From contig CBFIEF010000002.1 of NCBI GenBank assembly GCA_965661545.1, forward strand, positions 1-64,000: 64,000 nt of DNA, in the 5' to 3' direction. The stretch is from UBA7985 sp965661545. GTDB taxonomy: Bacteria; Pseudomonadota; Alphaproteobacteria; UBA7985. How positions within the stretch are numbered: the stretch's first letter is position 1; every line of letters starts with the position of its first letter. The translations under genes and the position numbers were made by a program. Positions 54,910 to 63,993 of this stretch are shown piece after piece. Below the pieces are notes generated by a model. That model was given only the letters and a program-made list of their open reading frames with translations, ran no database searches and was not told the origin of the DNA.

Positions 54910-55496
54910 GCGATCTGTTCCCCAGCGAGATTATCGCAGGCATCGACGAAGTGGGGCGCGGCCCCCTTGCCGGACCTGTTGTCACCGCTGCGGTTATTCT
55001 ACCCCAACCCATCGAGGGTCTGGCGGACTCCAAGACCCTGAGTAAAAAGCGACGGGAAGCGCTGTTTCCCCTCATTATGTCCCAAGCGCTAGTTGGCGTT
55101 GGCGCGGCATCGGTGACAGAGATCGACCAACTCAACATTTTACATGCCACCATGCTGGCCATGCGCCGCGCAGTGCAGCGCCTTCCCGCAACGCCTACGT
55201 TGGCTTTGGTGGATGGCAATCAGAACCCGGGTCTGGGTCTGCGCACAGAATTGATCGTCAAAGGCGATTCGAAGGTTCCAGAAATTTCCGCTGCTTCCAT
55301 CGTCGCCAAAGTCATCCGCGACCGCCTGATGAGCAAACTGGCGCTCAAGTACCCGGTCTATGGGTGGGAGAGCAATGTGGGCTACGGCGCGAAGCGGCAC
55401 CGTGACGCCATGGCCGTCCAAGGCGTCACCGCTCACCACCGCCGAAGCTTTGCACCGCTTCGACAGTGGCTCGAAACTGAGACTTTTGTCGCATAA
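54906..55496 (+). CDS. rnhB: Ribonuclease HII
   Basis: RNase HII removes RNA from RNA-DNA hybrids, including single ribonucleotides in DNA. The catalytic metal carboxylates are in AGIDEVGRGPLAGPVVTAAV (Asp, Glu) and ALVDGNQNPG, with SAASIVAKVIRDRLM and YGAKRHRDAM near the C-terminus. The length, 196 residues, is normal. The ATG at 54906 overlaps the stop of the kinase-fold gene. ccrM lies downstream; rnhB next to ccrM is a recurring alphaproteobacterial order. Confidence 0.96.
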   Translation: MSDLFPSEIIAGIDEVGRGPLAGPVVTAAVILPQPIEGLADSKTLSKKRREALFPLIMSQALVGVGAASVTEIDQLNILHATMLAMRRAVQRLPATPTLALVDGNQNPGLGLRTELIVKGDSKVPEISAASIVAKVIRDRLMSKLALKYPVYGWESNVGYGAKRHRDAMAVQGVTAHHRRSFAPLRQWLETETFVA

Positions 55497-55542
55497 TGCC
55501 CTGCACACTTAGAACACAAAAGGAACAAGTTTTTTTACTGCG

Positions 55543-55591
55543 CCTATCTCGACACACCTACATAGGTTTTGGTTTAAGAAGCACAGATAGG
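55543..55591. promoter_or_regulatory. Nested inverted repeats upstream of ccrM
   Basis: An outer pair CCTATCT (55543-55549) and AGATAGG (55585-55591) encloses an inner ACCTA/TAGGT pair (55556-55560 with 55563-55567). The outer pair is spaced by 35 nt. This may be a regulator site or a cruciform, or a weak rnhB terminator; no T run follows. Confidence 0.4.
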
Positions 55592-55614
55592 TCGCTGTTT
55601 TTACTGAATTTTTG

Positions 55615-55643
55615 TTGACAGATTCGTGAGCGCAAAACATTGT
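55615..55643 (+). promoter_or_regulatory. ccrM promoter with internal GANTC site
   Basis: TTGACA (55615-55620) is followed after 17 bp by CATTGT (55638-55643), which would start transcription about at 55650, the A of the ccrM ATG, making a leaderless mRNA. GATTC (55621-55625), a GANTC site, lies directly after the -35 box, so methylation by CcrM could feed back on its own promoter. No TTAA-N7-TTAA CtrA box was found. Confidence 0.5.
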
Positions 55644-55649
55644 GCGCCT

Positions 55650-56747
55650 ATGATTTCAGCTCATAATATTTCAAATAAAATTATTAACGGTGACTGTCTC
55701 GAAGTGTTGGCTCAATTGCCGTCAGCAAGCGTAGACATGATTTTCGCCGATCCGCCATACAACCTGCAGCTCAAGTCGGAACTTCACCGTCCTGACCACA
55801 GCCGCGTGGATGGCGTCGATGACGCATGGGACCGCTTTGATAGCTTCCGTGCCTACGACGAGTTCACCGAAGCATGGTTGACCCACGCCCGCCGTGTGCT
55901 CAAGCCCACAGGGACAATCTGGGTCATTGGCACCTATCACAACGTCTTTAGAATGGGCGCGAAGATCCAAGATCTTGGCTTCTGGATTCTGAACGATGTC
56001 GTGTGGCGTAAGACGAACCCAATGCCGAATTTTCGCGGCACACGGTTCCAAAACGCGCACGAAACACTGATCTGGGCCTCGCACGACGAAGGCGCGAAGT
56101 ACCAGTTCAACTACGAAGCCCTCAAAGCTTCCAATGATGACCTTCAGATGCGATCTGACTGGCTGTTCCCGATTTGTCAGGGCGGCGAGCGCATCAAGGA
56201 CGATGAAGGAAAAAAGGCGCATCCGACGCAAAAGCCGGAAGCTCTCCTTCACCGCGTAATTTCAGCTGCGACCAAAGCTGGTGATCTTATTTTAGATCCG
56301 TTCTTCGGTACCGGCACCACTGGTGCTGTTGCCAAGAAGCTCGGTCGCAACTTTGTCGGGATTGAACGGGACGAAGCCTACGTGGCTGTCGCTCAAGATC
56401 GTATTTCAAAGATCTCTGAGCCCGATTCAGTCGTTATTTCCGACCTTCCCAGCAAGCGCGAAGCTCCGCGTATCCCGTTTGGTCAACTCCTTGAGTTGGG
56501 CATGCTGGAACCGGGCGTTGAGCTGTTGGGACCCGGGCGTAAATTTAAAGCGCGGGTAGCCGCTGATGGAACTGTTATGGCCGACATCCATCGTGGCAGC
56601 ATTCACAAGGTAGGCGCGGCCCTTCAAGAAGCGCCCTCCTGTAACGGTTGGACATTTTGGCATGTGGAAAAGAACGGCAAATTATTGCCGATCGACGCCT
56701 TGCGCCAGGAGGTTCGGCAAACCTTACAACCCAGTGTAGCAGCATGA
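55650..56747 (+). CDS. ccrM: Cell-cycle-type GANTC adenine methyltransferase CcrM
   Basis: CcrM methylates adenine in GANTC and acts late in the alphaproteobacterial cell cycle. The beta-class motif order is seen: DPPYNLQLKSELHR near residue 35, and FxGxG as DPFFGTGTTGAVA near residue 220. The C-terminal 90 residues form the RAMA-like extension (FGQLLELGMLEPGVELLGPG and WTFWHVEKNGKLLPID) typical of CcrM. From the ATG at 55650 the length is 365, close to the Caulobacter enzyme (358). A GTG at 55626 is a weaker alternative. No ribosome site is seen, consistent with leaderless translation. It follows rnhB and precedes mutY, which is on the other strand. Confidence 0.95.
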   Translation: MISAHNISNKIINGDCLEVLAQLPSASVDMIFADPPYNLQLKSELHRPDHSRVDGVDDAWDRFDSFRAYDEFTEAWLTHARRVLKPTGTIWVIGTYHNVFRMGAKIQDLGFWILNDVVWRKTNPMPNFRGTRFQNAHETLIWASHDEGAKYQFNYEALKASNDDLQMRSDWLFPICQGGERIKDDEGKKAHPTQKPEALLHRVISAATKAGDLILDPFFGTGTTGAVAKKLGRNFVGIERDEAYVAVAQDRISKISEPDSVVISDLPSKREAPRIPFGQLLELGMLEPGVELLGPGRKFKARVAADGTVMADIHRGSIHKVGAALQEAPSCNGWTFWHVEKNGKLLPIDALRQEVRQTLQPSVAA

Positions 56748-56799
56748 GTTGACAAGGATCTGCTGGCAATTTTGGCCAGTCGAAGAGCTTGCGATCAGC

Positions 56800-57894
56800 T
56801 CACTTATTTTCAAGAGCGTGCCTTGCGATTTTTTTCATGATCGTGGGTAAGGCAAAACGATCCAAGTTCTTTAAGGGCGCCCACGTGGCGCCCTTTTTCT
56901 TTGCCTCGATCAAACGCGCAGCTTGCGTCGTTGTCACGGCAGGAACCACCACGCGGACCCGCAGATGAAAATGCGTGAAGGTGTGCTCGATTTCACCGGG
57001 AACCAACGGTCCCTGTAGCTCAGATTCAGCCATATCCGGCCATTCGTCGCCCCAGTCCGTGCCCGGCACCTCCATCATCCCGCCGAGCAAGCCCTTGTCA
57101 GGACGGCGGGTAAGCAAGACTTCGCCCAGATCATTTTCAATCCAATAGGCCAGCCCAAAGCGCGTTGGCTTGGGCTTCTTGGGTGCCTTTTTGGGGAATT
57201 CTCCTGCCCGCCCTTGCGCCAAGGCCTGACAGCCTTCGGAAACTGGACACAGCAAGCACGAGGGCGAGCGCGGCGTGCAGATGCCTGAGCCCAAATCCAT
57301 CATGGCTTGCGGAAAATCACTGTTTCGGGCGTTGGGTGTCACGCGGTCTGTTAATGTTTTGATGATTGGCTTGGCTTTGGGCAGCGGATCTTCGAGCGCG
57401 TACCAGCGGCTGATCACGCGCTCTACATTGCCGTCCACCACAACCGCGCGCTGATCAAAGGCAATCGCGGCAATCGCAGCAGCGGTATAGGTGCCCACGC
57501 CGGGCAACGTCAGCAAATCCGCCTCGTCGCGCGGAAACACGCCTTGGCGATGATGGGCAATCTCTACCGCGCATTTTTGCAGATTTCGGGCGCGGGCGTA
57601 GTAACCCAGCCCCGCCCAAGCCGTCAGCACGTCGTCCAAGGGCGCATCCGCCAGCGCCTGTACAGTAGGCCACAGGGCAGTAAATTTCTCGAAATAGGCC
57701 CGAACCGTTGCCACCGTTGTTTGTTGCAACATGATTTCCGAGAGCCAAACGTGGTAAGGGTCAGCCAAGGCCTCGCCCGTCGCCCGCCAAGGCAGCGTCC
57801 GGCGGTGCTGATCGTACCAAAGCAAGAGCCGGTCGGAGAAAGAGTGCTCCAACGGATCAGGAGAGGCGGAAACGGGTGGATCGGAATAAGCCAT
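56800..57894 (-). CDS. mutY: Adenine DNA glycosylase MutY
   Basis: MutY removes adenine opposite 8-oxoguanine. The helix-hairpin-helix region is LTLPGVGTYTAAAIAAIAF, with the catalytic Asp expected in VVVDGNVERVISR. The 4Fe-4S cluster Cys pattern follows (GICTPRSPSCLLCPVSEGC). A C-terminal NUDIX-like domain has GLLGGMMEVPGTDW. The start at 57894 gives 364 residues; a longer frame adds an unmatched tail. Its first 19 nt overlap the divergent DUF721 gene, so the two 5' ends cross. It converges on ccrM. Confidence 0.95.
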   Translation of the reverse strand: MAYSDPPVSASPDPLEHSFSDRLLLWYDQHRRTLPWRATGEALADPYHVWLSEIMLQQTTVATVRAYFEKFTALWPTVQALADAPLDDVLTAWAGLGYYARARNLQKCAVEIAHHRQGVFPRDEADLLTLPGVGTYTAAAIAAIAFDQRAVVVDGNVERVISRWYALEDPLPKAKPIIKTLTDRVTPNARNSDFPQAMMDLGSGICTPRSPSCLLCPVSEGCQALAQGRAGEFPKKAPKKPKPTRFGLAYWIENDLGEVLLTRRPDKGLLGGMMEVPGTDWGDEWPDMAESELQGPLVPGEIEHTFTHFHLRVRVVVPAVTTTQAARLIEAKKKGATWAPLKNLDRFALPTIMKKIARHALENK

Positions 57895-58433
57895 TGTCGA
57901 AGGATGTAGGACGAAGCGGTCCCCGCGGCAAAGACTCTGCGCGCAAAACCGCAAAGCGCTCGTTCAAAGCGCAAGGTCTGTCCCGCCTGATCCCCAAGGT
58001 GCTCAAAGACGGCTTGGGACGCAAAGGCAGTCTGGAAGCGGACTTAGCCCTGCACTGGCATGACGTGGTTGGCCACGAGCTGGCTAAATGGACCCTCCCC
58101 TCGAAAATCACCTACGCCGATCGCAAGATGCGCCGCCGGGGAACGCTGTTGGTTTTGGTCCATCCGGGCTACGCGCAGTTCGCGCAGATGGCAGAGGGCG
58201 ATATTTTATCCAGCACGAACCAATTTTTAGGCTTTGGACGGGTTGAGAAAATCCAGCTCAAACAGACCCATAGCCTCAACTCTGGCACTTCTCGCAAGAC
58301 TGTGAGCGTTCGTGGGGTCGCAGACCGGCCTTCAGCGCTGGAACCCAGACGCGAAAGACGCCAAAATGGTGATCTGGATACGACACTGGAAACTCTCCGC
58401 CAAAGCGTTGCAGAACGCGAGAGACAGCGTTAA
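57876..58433 (+). CDS. DUF721 (DciA-like) protein
   Basis: The 185-residue protein carries a DUF721 domain: LGRKGSLEADLALHWHDVVGHELAKWTLP, then GTLLVLVHPGYAQFAQMAEG. DUF721 includes DciA, which loads DnaB helicase at replication origins in bacteria lacking DnaC. That role is plausible here as dnaB and dnaG are both present, but not proven. The N-terminus is basic. The start is a GTG at 57876, inside the mutY 5' end, or a TTG at 57894. A disulfide oxidoreductase gene and smc follow on the same strand. Confidence 0.8.
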   Translation: MDRNKPLSKDVGRSGPRGKDSARKTAKRSFKAQGLSRLIPKVLKDGLGRKGSLEADLALHWHDVVGHELAKWTLPSKITYADRKMRRRGTLLVLVHPGYAQFAQMAEGDILSSTNQFLGFGRVEKIQLKQTHSLNSGTSRKTVSVRGVADRPSALEPRRERRQNGDLDTTLETLRQSVAERERQR

Positions 58434-58507
58434 ATCGCATAAGTTACCCACAAGAATCTGCCCGACTCCGGTTGTTAGCTACCGACTCGAGTGGATAAGA
58501 GCAAAGG

Positions 58508-59212
58508 ATGAATTTGATGTTGAAACTTGTCGCACCCTTGGGTGTTGCTGCTGCAGCCTTGCTGGCGCTCGCCTCGCCGAGCCTTGGTCAAGAGAGCACG
58601 GCAGACGACACAGCGAGCGAAACAGCGGTTGCAGAAACCTCTGCGGACTACGTGATGCTTGCCAGTGACGGTGGCTTGGGTACCGGGGTTTACGACGACG
58701 ACACTTACCAGGGCGTTTCCGACGCACCGATCGTCTTGATCGAATACGCGTCCCTGACGTGCCCACACTGTGCTGCCTTCCACGAAGAAGGATATCCAGA
58801 GCTCAAAGAGTACATCGATGCCGGTCAGCTGGCGTATGTGTATCGCGATTTCCCGCTGGACGGCGCCGCCTACCGCGCAGCTTTGTCCGCGCGCTGCTTG
58901 CAGGGTGATGCGTTCTTTGGCGCGCTTGATGCGCTGTTCACCAACCAGCGCGACTGGCGTGGCGGTGGCTCAGAGGACGATTTGGCGCGAGAGATTTCCG
59001 CGCTGACCGGACAGACTGAAGACGAATACAAGGCGTGCGTCGGTGATACCGCCAATCAGCAAAAGCTGATCGAACGTTACAACACAGCGATCGACCTGGG
59101 CGTCGATGGCACCCCGCGCATTTACATCAACGGTGAGCTCTACACGCCAAACCGTGGCTGGTCGCAGATCGGCGACGAGATTGCGCGCTTGGTCAAGAAG
59201 CTCAAGGTCTAA
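58508..59212 (+). CDS. DsbA-family thiol-disulfide oxidoreductase
   Basis: The 234-residue protein has a signal peptide (LLALASPSLGQ) and a thioredoxin fold with the active site CPHC at residues 85-88, in IEYASLTCPHCAAFHEE. A DsbA-like helical insert (SARCLQGDAFFGALDALF) and the cis-Pro loop VDGTPRIYINGELY follow. It should handle disulfides in periplasmic proteins; the CPHC pair is the typical DsbA oxidant motif. Extra Cys in SARCLQG and YKACVGD could form a second disulfide. smc follows after 13 nt. Confidence 0.92.
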   Translation: MNLMLKLVAPLGVAAAALLALASPSLGQESTADDTASETAVAETSADYVMLASDGGLGTGVYDDDTYQGVSDAPIVLIEYASLTCPHCAAFHEEGYPELKEYIDAGQLAYVYRDFPLDGAAYRAALSARCLQGDAFFGALDALFTNQRDWRGGGSEDDLAREISALTGQTEDEYKACVGDTANQQKLIERYNTAIDLGVDGTPRIYINGELYTPNRGWSQIGDEIARLVKKLKV

Positions 59213-59225
59213 GACGAGGGTTCAT

Positions 59226-62200
59226 TTGGTCGCGTTCACAAAACTCCGGATCCAAGGCTTTAAGAGCTTTGTTGATGCGACCGAATTCCACATCGAGCCG
59301 GGTGTTACCGGCGTCGTAGGCCCGAACGGCTGCGGTAAATCCAACATCGTTGAAGCCCTGAAATGGGTCATGGGTGAGTCCCGATCCAAGCAGCTGCGTG
59401 GCGCAGATATGGAGGAAGTCATCTTCAATGGCTCCTCCGACCGCCCTGCCCGCAACGTGGCTGAAGTCGAATTGGTCATGTCTAACGCGGACGGCTCCTT
59501 GCCGCCCCAATACACTGAACACCCCACCGTTGGGGTCTCGCGCCGGATTGAGCGCGGCAAGGGCTCGGACTATCGCATCAACAAATCGCGCAAAACCGCT
59601 GGCGAAGTGAAACTGCTGTTCTCGGACGCAGGCTCAGGCGCCGCGTCATCTGCGATTGTATCTCAGGGCCGGGTTGCGTCGATCATTAACGCCAAGCCCG
59701 TCGAGCGCCGTCAAATCCTCGAAGAAGCCGCCGGCATCGTCGGGCTGGCTGCGCGCCGTCGCGAAGCGGAAAACCGCCTGCGCGCCGCAGAAACAAACCT
59801 CGAACGGCTCGAAACTGTCATGAATGCCCTCCAAGAGCGGCTAAAGACGCTGGAAGGGCAAGCGAAGCAGGCGGAGAAATACCGTCGCCTCACCGACAAA
59901 ATGACCCGCCTGAACGCCCAACTGCATTATTTGCAGTGGGTGGCGCAGACGCGGACAGTGGAGCGATCCAAAGAAACGTTTGTCAAAGCCGAACGCAGCG
60001 TTGCCGAGGCCGAAGCAGCTGCGGCACGGGCGAACCAAGCCTCGATCAACCTTTCAACTGACTTGCCGGACTTGCAAAAGCAAGAAGCCGAGGCCGGCGC
60101 GAAGCTGCAGGCGTTTTTGGTGGCCAAAGATGGTTTGGAGCGGGACAAAGCCGACATCGACCGCGCTTTGCAAAACAACGCCAACCAGCGCAAGCAACTC
60201 GAACACGATCAGGTACGAGAAGCCAATCTGGTGACTGACGCCGAATCAGCTCTGGCCCGGCTGGCTGCGGAAGAAACAGAACTGACGACCGCCAGCGAAG
60301 GCGAAGCTGACGCGCTCGAAGCGCTTGAGACGGCTGTGGAGACGGCCAACTCTGCCGTTGGCGCGCTAGAGCAAGATATGGCAAACGCCCGAGCCGATGT
60401 TGCCCGCGTTGGATCAGAGATCACGGCACGCACCACAGCGCTGAACCAAGCAAAGCAGCGCTTGGAAGCCCTGACGACCCGACGGGAACGGCTGGAAGGT
60501 CAAATTAACGACGTTCAATCGCGGGATTCCGAAGGCGTCGCACACGCCGAAGCCCGCTCCCGAGCCGACGCCCTGCAAGCCGACCACAATGCCGCCGCAC
60601 AGGCGCTGACAACGGCAGAAGCGACCATGACGGACGCACGGGACGCCGAACAGGGCTTACGCGCCGAGGCCGACGCTTTGGCCCGCGAAGAAGCTCAATT
60701 GCGCGCCGAATTGGGTGGCTTGCAAAAACTGCTGCAGGCCAGCGCGAACCAAGGTGGGTCGAACGCACAGCCCGTACTATCGTCAATCCGTGTTCAAGAC
60801 GGCTTTGAAGCGGCCTTGGCTGCTGTGATCGGCGATGCGCTGCAAGCGCCCGCTGGGACGCAAGACAAAGGCGACTTTTGGCTGGACGCGGGCGGATCCG
60901 ACGGCGCTGAATTTGGTTTGCCTGTCGGAGCTACGCCACTGCGCGATGTGGTTGATGCAGCGCCGGATGCGTTAAATTTGCGTTTAGCGGCCTGCGGTGT
61001 CGTTGGATCGGCAGCAGAAGCCTCTGCGATGCAAGCGGACTTGCGCCCCGGTCAGCGCCTGACCACCAAAGACGGTGGGTTGTGGCGGTGGGACGGCTAT
61101 ACGGTCCTTCCGGGCAAAATCCCCAGCGCTGCGCGACTGCTTGAGCAGCGCAGACGAGCCGAAGAGCTTGCGGCGATCATTGCTGGCAAGCAGCAAGAAA
61201 CGGCATCCTCGCGCACCAAGGCCGATGCCGCCGCGACCACGCTCAAAGAAGCGCGTGCGACGGAAGCCCAGTCCCGTCAGAACCTGCAACTCGCCTACCG
61301 CGCTTTGACCGGCGCGCAGGCTGAGCTGTCGCGGGTTGAAGCCAAGGCGGCCAAGGTTGAAGCAGAAAGCGGCGCGTTGCGTGCGGCCTTGCAAACCCTC
61401 ACCACCGACCTGGAAGAAGCATCGGCGGCTTTTGAAGTCGCACAAACCGCTTTTGATGGTCGCCCGGATGCCGAGGCCATGCAGTCGCGTGTCGATGTGC
61501 TCCGTCCAAAAGTCGAAGACGCACGCCGCACCCTCACCCAAGCACAAGCCGAGCGTGAACAGCACAAGCGGGACGTCTCCACCCGCAAAAACCGCCTTGG
61601 CGCGATCAAGACCGAACGGTTTTCGTGGGAAGGTCGCCTGAAGAATGCCGAGCATCAGCATGCACAACTGAAGCAACGGGACACCACGCTCACCCAAGAA
61701 CGTGAGTCGCTGGAAAACCGTCCGGCAGAAATCGCACAGCAGCGTGAAATGTTGGAAAACAACATTCGTGACGCGCGGGAGGCCGTAGAACGCGCCGTTG
61801 CGGCTGTATCTGACCGCCGCGCTGCCTCTTCCACAGCCGATGCCGAAGCGCGGCAGGCGGAAAAGAATGCCGGGGCTGCGCGCGAAGTGCTGGTGACGGC
61901 GAAACTCACGGCCGAAACCGAAATCGAGCGAAAAGAAGAGTTGGCGACGGCGATCAAGGAAACCTTCGCTGCTGGTCCACAGGCCCTGCCCGGTCTGGCC
62001 GAACTGGATCCTGCTGGTGACTTGCCGCTCAAGGGCGACACGGACCGCGCGCTGAAGGCTGCAATCCGCGACCGCGATGCTTTGGGTGCCGTAAACCTGC
62101 GCGCGGAAGAGGAAAGCACCGAGCTGGGCGATGAGCTGGCGACCTATGACGAAGAGCGCGCCGATCTGAACAAGGCGATCGATAAGCTGCGCAAAGCCAT

Positions 62201-62717
62201 TTCAAGCCTGAACAAAGAAGGCCGCCTGCGTCTTGCCGATGCATTCACGAAGGTCAACGAGGCCTTCCAGGAGACTTTCACCCGCCTGTTCAATGGCGGC
62301 ACAGCGCAACTGGAGCTGATCGACGGCGATGACCCGCTGAATGCCGGTCTGGAGATCTACGCGCAGCCACCGGGTAAGAAGCTGACATCACTGGCGCTGA
62401 TGTCTGGTGGTGAGCAATCCATGACAGCAACAGCGCTGATTTTCTCGCTGTTGCAGACCAATCCCGCACCGATCTGTGTGCTCGATGAGGTCGACGCACC
62501 ACTGGATGACCACAACGTCGCGCGATTCTGTGATTTGGTCGGCGAATGGGCGCGTAAGTCGAAAACGCGCATTGTCGTTGTGACGCACCACCCGGTCACG
62601 ATGTCGCGGGTAGACCGCTTATTCGGTGTTACGATGGCGGAAAGGGGCGTTTCGAGCCTTCTTTCCATCGATTTGGACGAAGCACTTGTGCATGCTTCTA
62701 CAGCAGAGGCGGGTTGA
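59226..62717 (+). CDS. smc: Chromosome segregation protein SMC
   Basis: SMC is the ATPase of the condensin complex that organises and segregates chromosomes. The start is TTG at 59226 (MVAFTKLRIQGFKSFVDA), with GAGGG 5 nt upstream, giving 1163 residues. The N-terminal head has the P-loop GPNGCGKS at 32-39. Long coiled coils (rich in Ala, Glu, Arg) flank a hinge domain near residues 510-650 (IRVQDGFEAALAAVIGDALQ). The C-terminal head has the signature LALMSGGEQSMTATAL and Walker B VLDEVDAPLDDHN. The partners ScpA and ScpB are not in this window. It follows the DsbA-like gene and precedes the atp operon. Confidence 0.96.
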   Translation: MVAFTKLRIQGFKSFVDATEFHIEPGVTGVVGPNGCGKSNIVEALKWVMGESRSKQLRGADMEEVIFNGSSDRPARNVAEVELVMSNADGSLPPQYTEHPTVGVSRRIERGKGSDYRINKSRKTAGEVKLLFSDAGSGAASSAIVSQGRVASIINAKPVERRQILEEAAGIVGLAARRREAENRLRAAETNLERLETVMNALQERLKTLEGQAKQAEKYRRLTDKMTRLNAQLHYLQWVAQTRTVERSKETFVKAERSVAEAEAAAARANQASINLSTDLPDLQKQEAEAGAKLQAFLVAKDGLERDKADIDRALQNNANQRKQLEHDQVREANLVTDAESALARLAAEETELTTASEGEADALEALETAVETANSAVGALEQDMANARADVARVGSEITARTTALNQAKQRLEALTTRRERLEGQINDVQSRDSEGVAHAEARSRADALQADHNAAAQALTTAEATMTDARDAEQGLRAEADALAREEAQLRAELGGLQKLLQASANQGGSNAQPVLSSIRVQDGFEAALAAVIGDALQAPAGTQDKGDFWLDAGGSDGAEFGLPVGATPLRDVVDAAPDALNLRLAACGVVGSAAEASAMQADLRPGQRLTTKDGGLWRWDGYTVLPGKIPSAARLLEQRRRAEELAAIIAGKQQETASSRTKADAAATTLKEARATEAQSRQNLQLAYRALTGAQAELSRVEAKAAKVEAESGALRAALQTLTTDLEEASAAFEVAQTAFDGRPDAEAMQSRVDVLRPKVEDARRTLTQAQAEREQHKRDVSTRKNRLGAIKTERFSWEGRLKNAEHQHAQLKQRDTTLTQERESLENRPAEIAQQREMLENNIRDAREAVERAVAAVSDRRAASSTADAEARQAEKNAGAAREVLVTAKLTAETEIERKEELATAIKETFAAGPQALPGLAELDPAGDLPLKGDTDRALKAAIRDRDALGAVNLRAEEESTELGDELATYDEERADLNKAIDKLRKAISSLNKEGRLRLADAFTKVNEAFQETFTRLFNGGTAQLELIDGDDPLNAGLEIYAQPPGKKLTSLALMSGGEQSMTATALIFSLLQTNPAPICVLDEVDAPLDDHNVARFCDLVGEWARKSKTRIVVVTHHPVTMSRVDRLFGVTMAERGVSSLLSIDLDEALVHASTAEAG

Positions 62718-62739
62718 GGCTGCATCCACCTCCCTGCGC

Positions 62740-62768
62740 TTGACGACCCTTCCCCCGGACCCTACACG
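62740..62768 (+). promoter_or_regulatory. Candidate promoter of the atp F0 operon
   Basis: TTGACG (62740-62745), 17 bp, TACACG (62763-62768), about 70 bp before the atpI start. The -10 match is modest. Confidence 0.35.
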
Positions 62769-62836
62769 TTCGCTCAAACTTGCCGAGTTTCGAGCTGCGC
62801 TTTGACGAGCGTAGACGGAGCTCAAGAGAACACAAA

Positions 62837-63172
62837 ATGTCGAACGACCCGAAATCGCCCAGCTCTGGCTTGGAAGACTTAGACGCGCGCATCAAAGCAG
62901 CGCGACCCAAGTTGGATGATGCGGCGATTTTGCGCGCCAAAAGTTCGGCCAACGATGCAGCGTCTCAAGCGCTGACCGTGGCCTTTGCTTTTGTGCTGTG
63001 CATCGCCGTAGGCGCAGGGGTTGGACTTTGGATAGATCGGTTCCTCGGGACACTCCCGTGGTTCATGATCATAGGATTCTTCGCCGGGTTTGGTCTCGGC
63101 TTTTGGTACATGCTGTTTAAGGCGCGTCAGTTTGATGAGCGCCAGAGAGAACGGGGAACTGACGATGGCTGA
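62837..63172 (+). CDS. atpI: ATP synthase assembly protein AtpI
   Basis: AtpI is a small inner-membrane protein thought to help assemble the c-ring of F0. At 111 residues it has two hydrophobic segments: AFAFVLCIAVGAGVGLWIDRFLG and WFMIIGFFAGFGLGFWYML, a hallmark of the family. The N-terminus is polar (DLDARIKAARPKLDDAAILRA). The start at 62837 is chosen because the family begins there; a longer frame to 62780 is unmatched. It overlaps atpB by 8 nt (ATGGCTGA). Confidence 0.88.
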   Translation: MSNDPKSPSSGLEDLDARIKAARPKLDDAAILRAKSSANDAASQALTVAFAFVLCIAVGAGVGLWIDRFLGTLPWFMIIGFFAGFGLGFWYMLFKARQFDERQRERGTDDG

Positions 63173-63914
63173 TAAAAACGAGAACGGCTCTGCATTCGAC
63201 CTGCTGGGCCAGTTTGACATCGCGCCGATCAAGGCGGTCAAGGATACCCCGTTCGAGTTCATTACAAACTCAGCGTTCTTTATGATCCTGACGGTTGCGG
63301 TGATTGCCGTGCTGATGCTGGTGTTTACGGCCAGCGCGCGGGTGGTTCCGGGTCGCCGTCAAACACTCTCCGAGATCATCTACGACTTCGGCTTTGGCCT
63401 TGTGACCGACATTTTGGGCAAGCATGGCCGTCCGTTCCTACCGTTTGTGCTTTCCGTCTTCCTGTTCGTGTTCGTAGCGAACATGTGGGGGATGATGCCG
63501 TACTCGTTCACCGTTATGTCCCACGTCTCGCTGACAGCGTTCATGGCGGTCGTTATCTTCAGCATGGTGATCTACATCGGCGTGCGTCGTCACGGCCTGA
63601 AGTGGTTCTCCCTGTTTGCGCCAAGCGGTGTTCCGTTTTGGCTGCTGCCCTTCATGATCTTCATCGAAGTCCTGTCGTTCTTCGTTCGCCCCCTCACGCA
63701 CTCGCTGCGTTTGTTCGCGAACATGACGGCGGGTCACATCGTCTTGAAGGTGATCGGCACCTTTGCTTCATTCACGCTCATCGGCGGTATCGCGCTTCTT
63801 CCAGCGCTGGTTGCCCTGAGTGCTTTGGAATTCCTGGTGGCGTACCTCCAGGCATACATCTTCGCTCTTTTGGCTGCGGTTTACCTCGCAGACGCAGTTG
63901 AACTGCACCACTAG
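63165..63914 (+). CDS. atpB: ATP synthase subunit a
   Basis: Subunit a forms the proton half-channels of F0. The 249-residue protein has at least five membrane segments. The essential Arg is in SLRLFANMTAGHIVLK, and the last helix ends LAYLQAYIFALLAAVYLADAV in the family pattern (with VAYLQAYIF here). The start overlaps atpI. A weak hairpin follows and the next gene begins at 63994. Confidence 0.95.
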   Translation: MADKNENGSAFDLLGQFDIAPIKAVKDTPFEFITNSAFFMILTVAVIAVLMLVFTASARVVPGRRQTLSEIIYDFGFGLVTDILGKHGRPFLPFVLSVFLFVFVANMWGMMPYSFTVMSHVSLTAFMAVVIFSMVIYIGVRRHGLKWFSLFAPSGVPFWLLPFMIFIEVLSFFVRPLTHSLRLFANMTAGHIVLKVIGTFASFTLIGGIALLPALVALSALEFLVAYLQAYIFALLAAVYLADAVELHH

Positions 63915-63929
63915 ATCGTTTTCTCCGGA

Positions 63930-63948
63930 AGTCCCGATCATCGGGGCT
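63930..63948 (+). other. Hairpin between atpB and the next gene
   Basis: AGTCCCGA pairs with TCGGGGCT (one G:T pair) with a 3-nt loop. It could be an mRNA stabiliser or processing site within the atp operon, where subunit c needs high expression. Confidence 0.35.
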
Positions 63949-63993
63949 TTCACTTCCTAACCGTCGACATTTGAAATTCGAGAAGGAAACGTC

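Noticed and set aside
55560..55625. A CtrA box upstream of ccrM
   Set aside because: Only a single TTAA half-site is present at the right distance; TTAA-N7-TTAA is not found.
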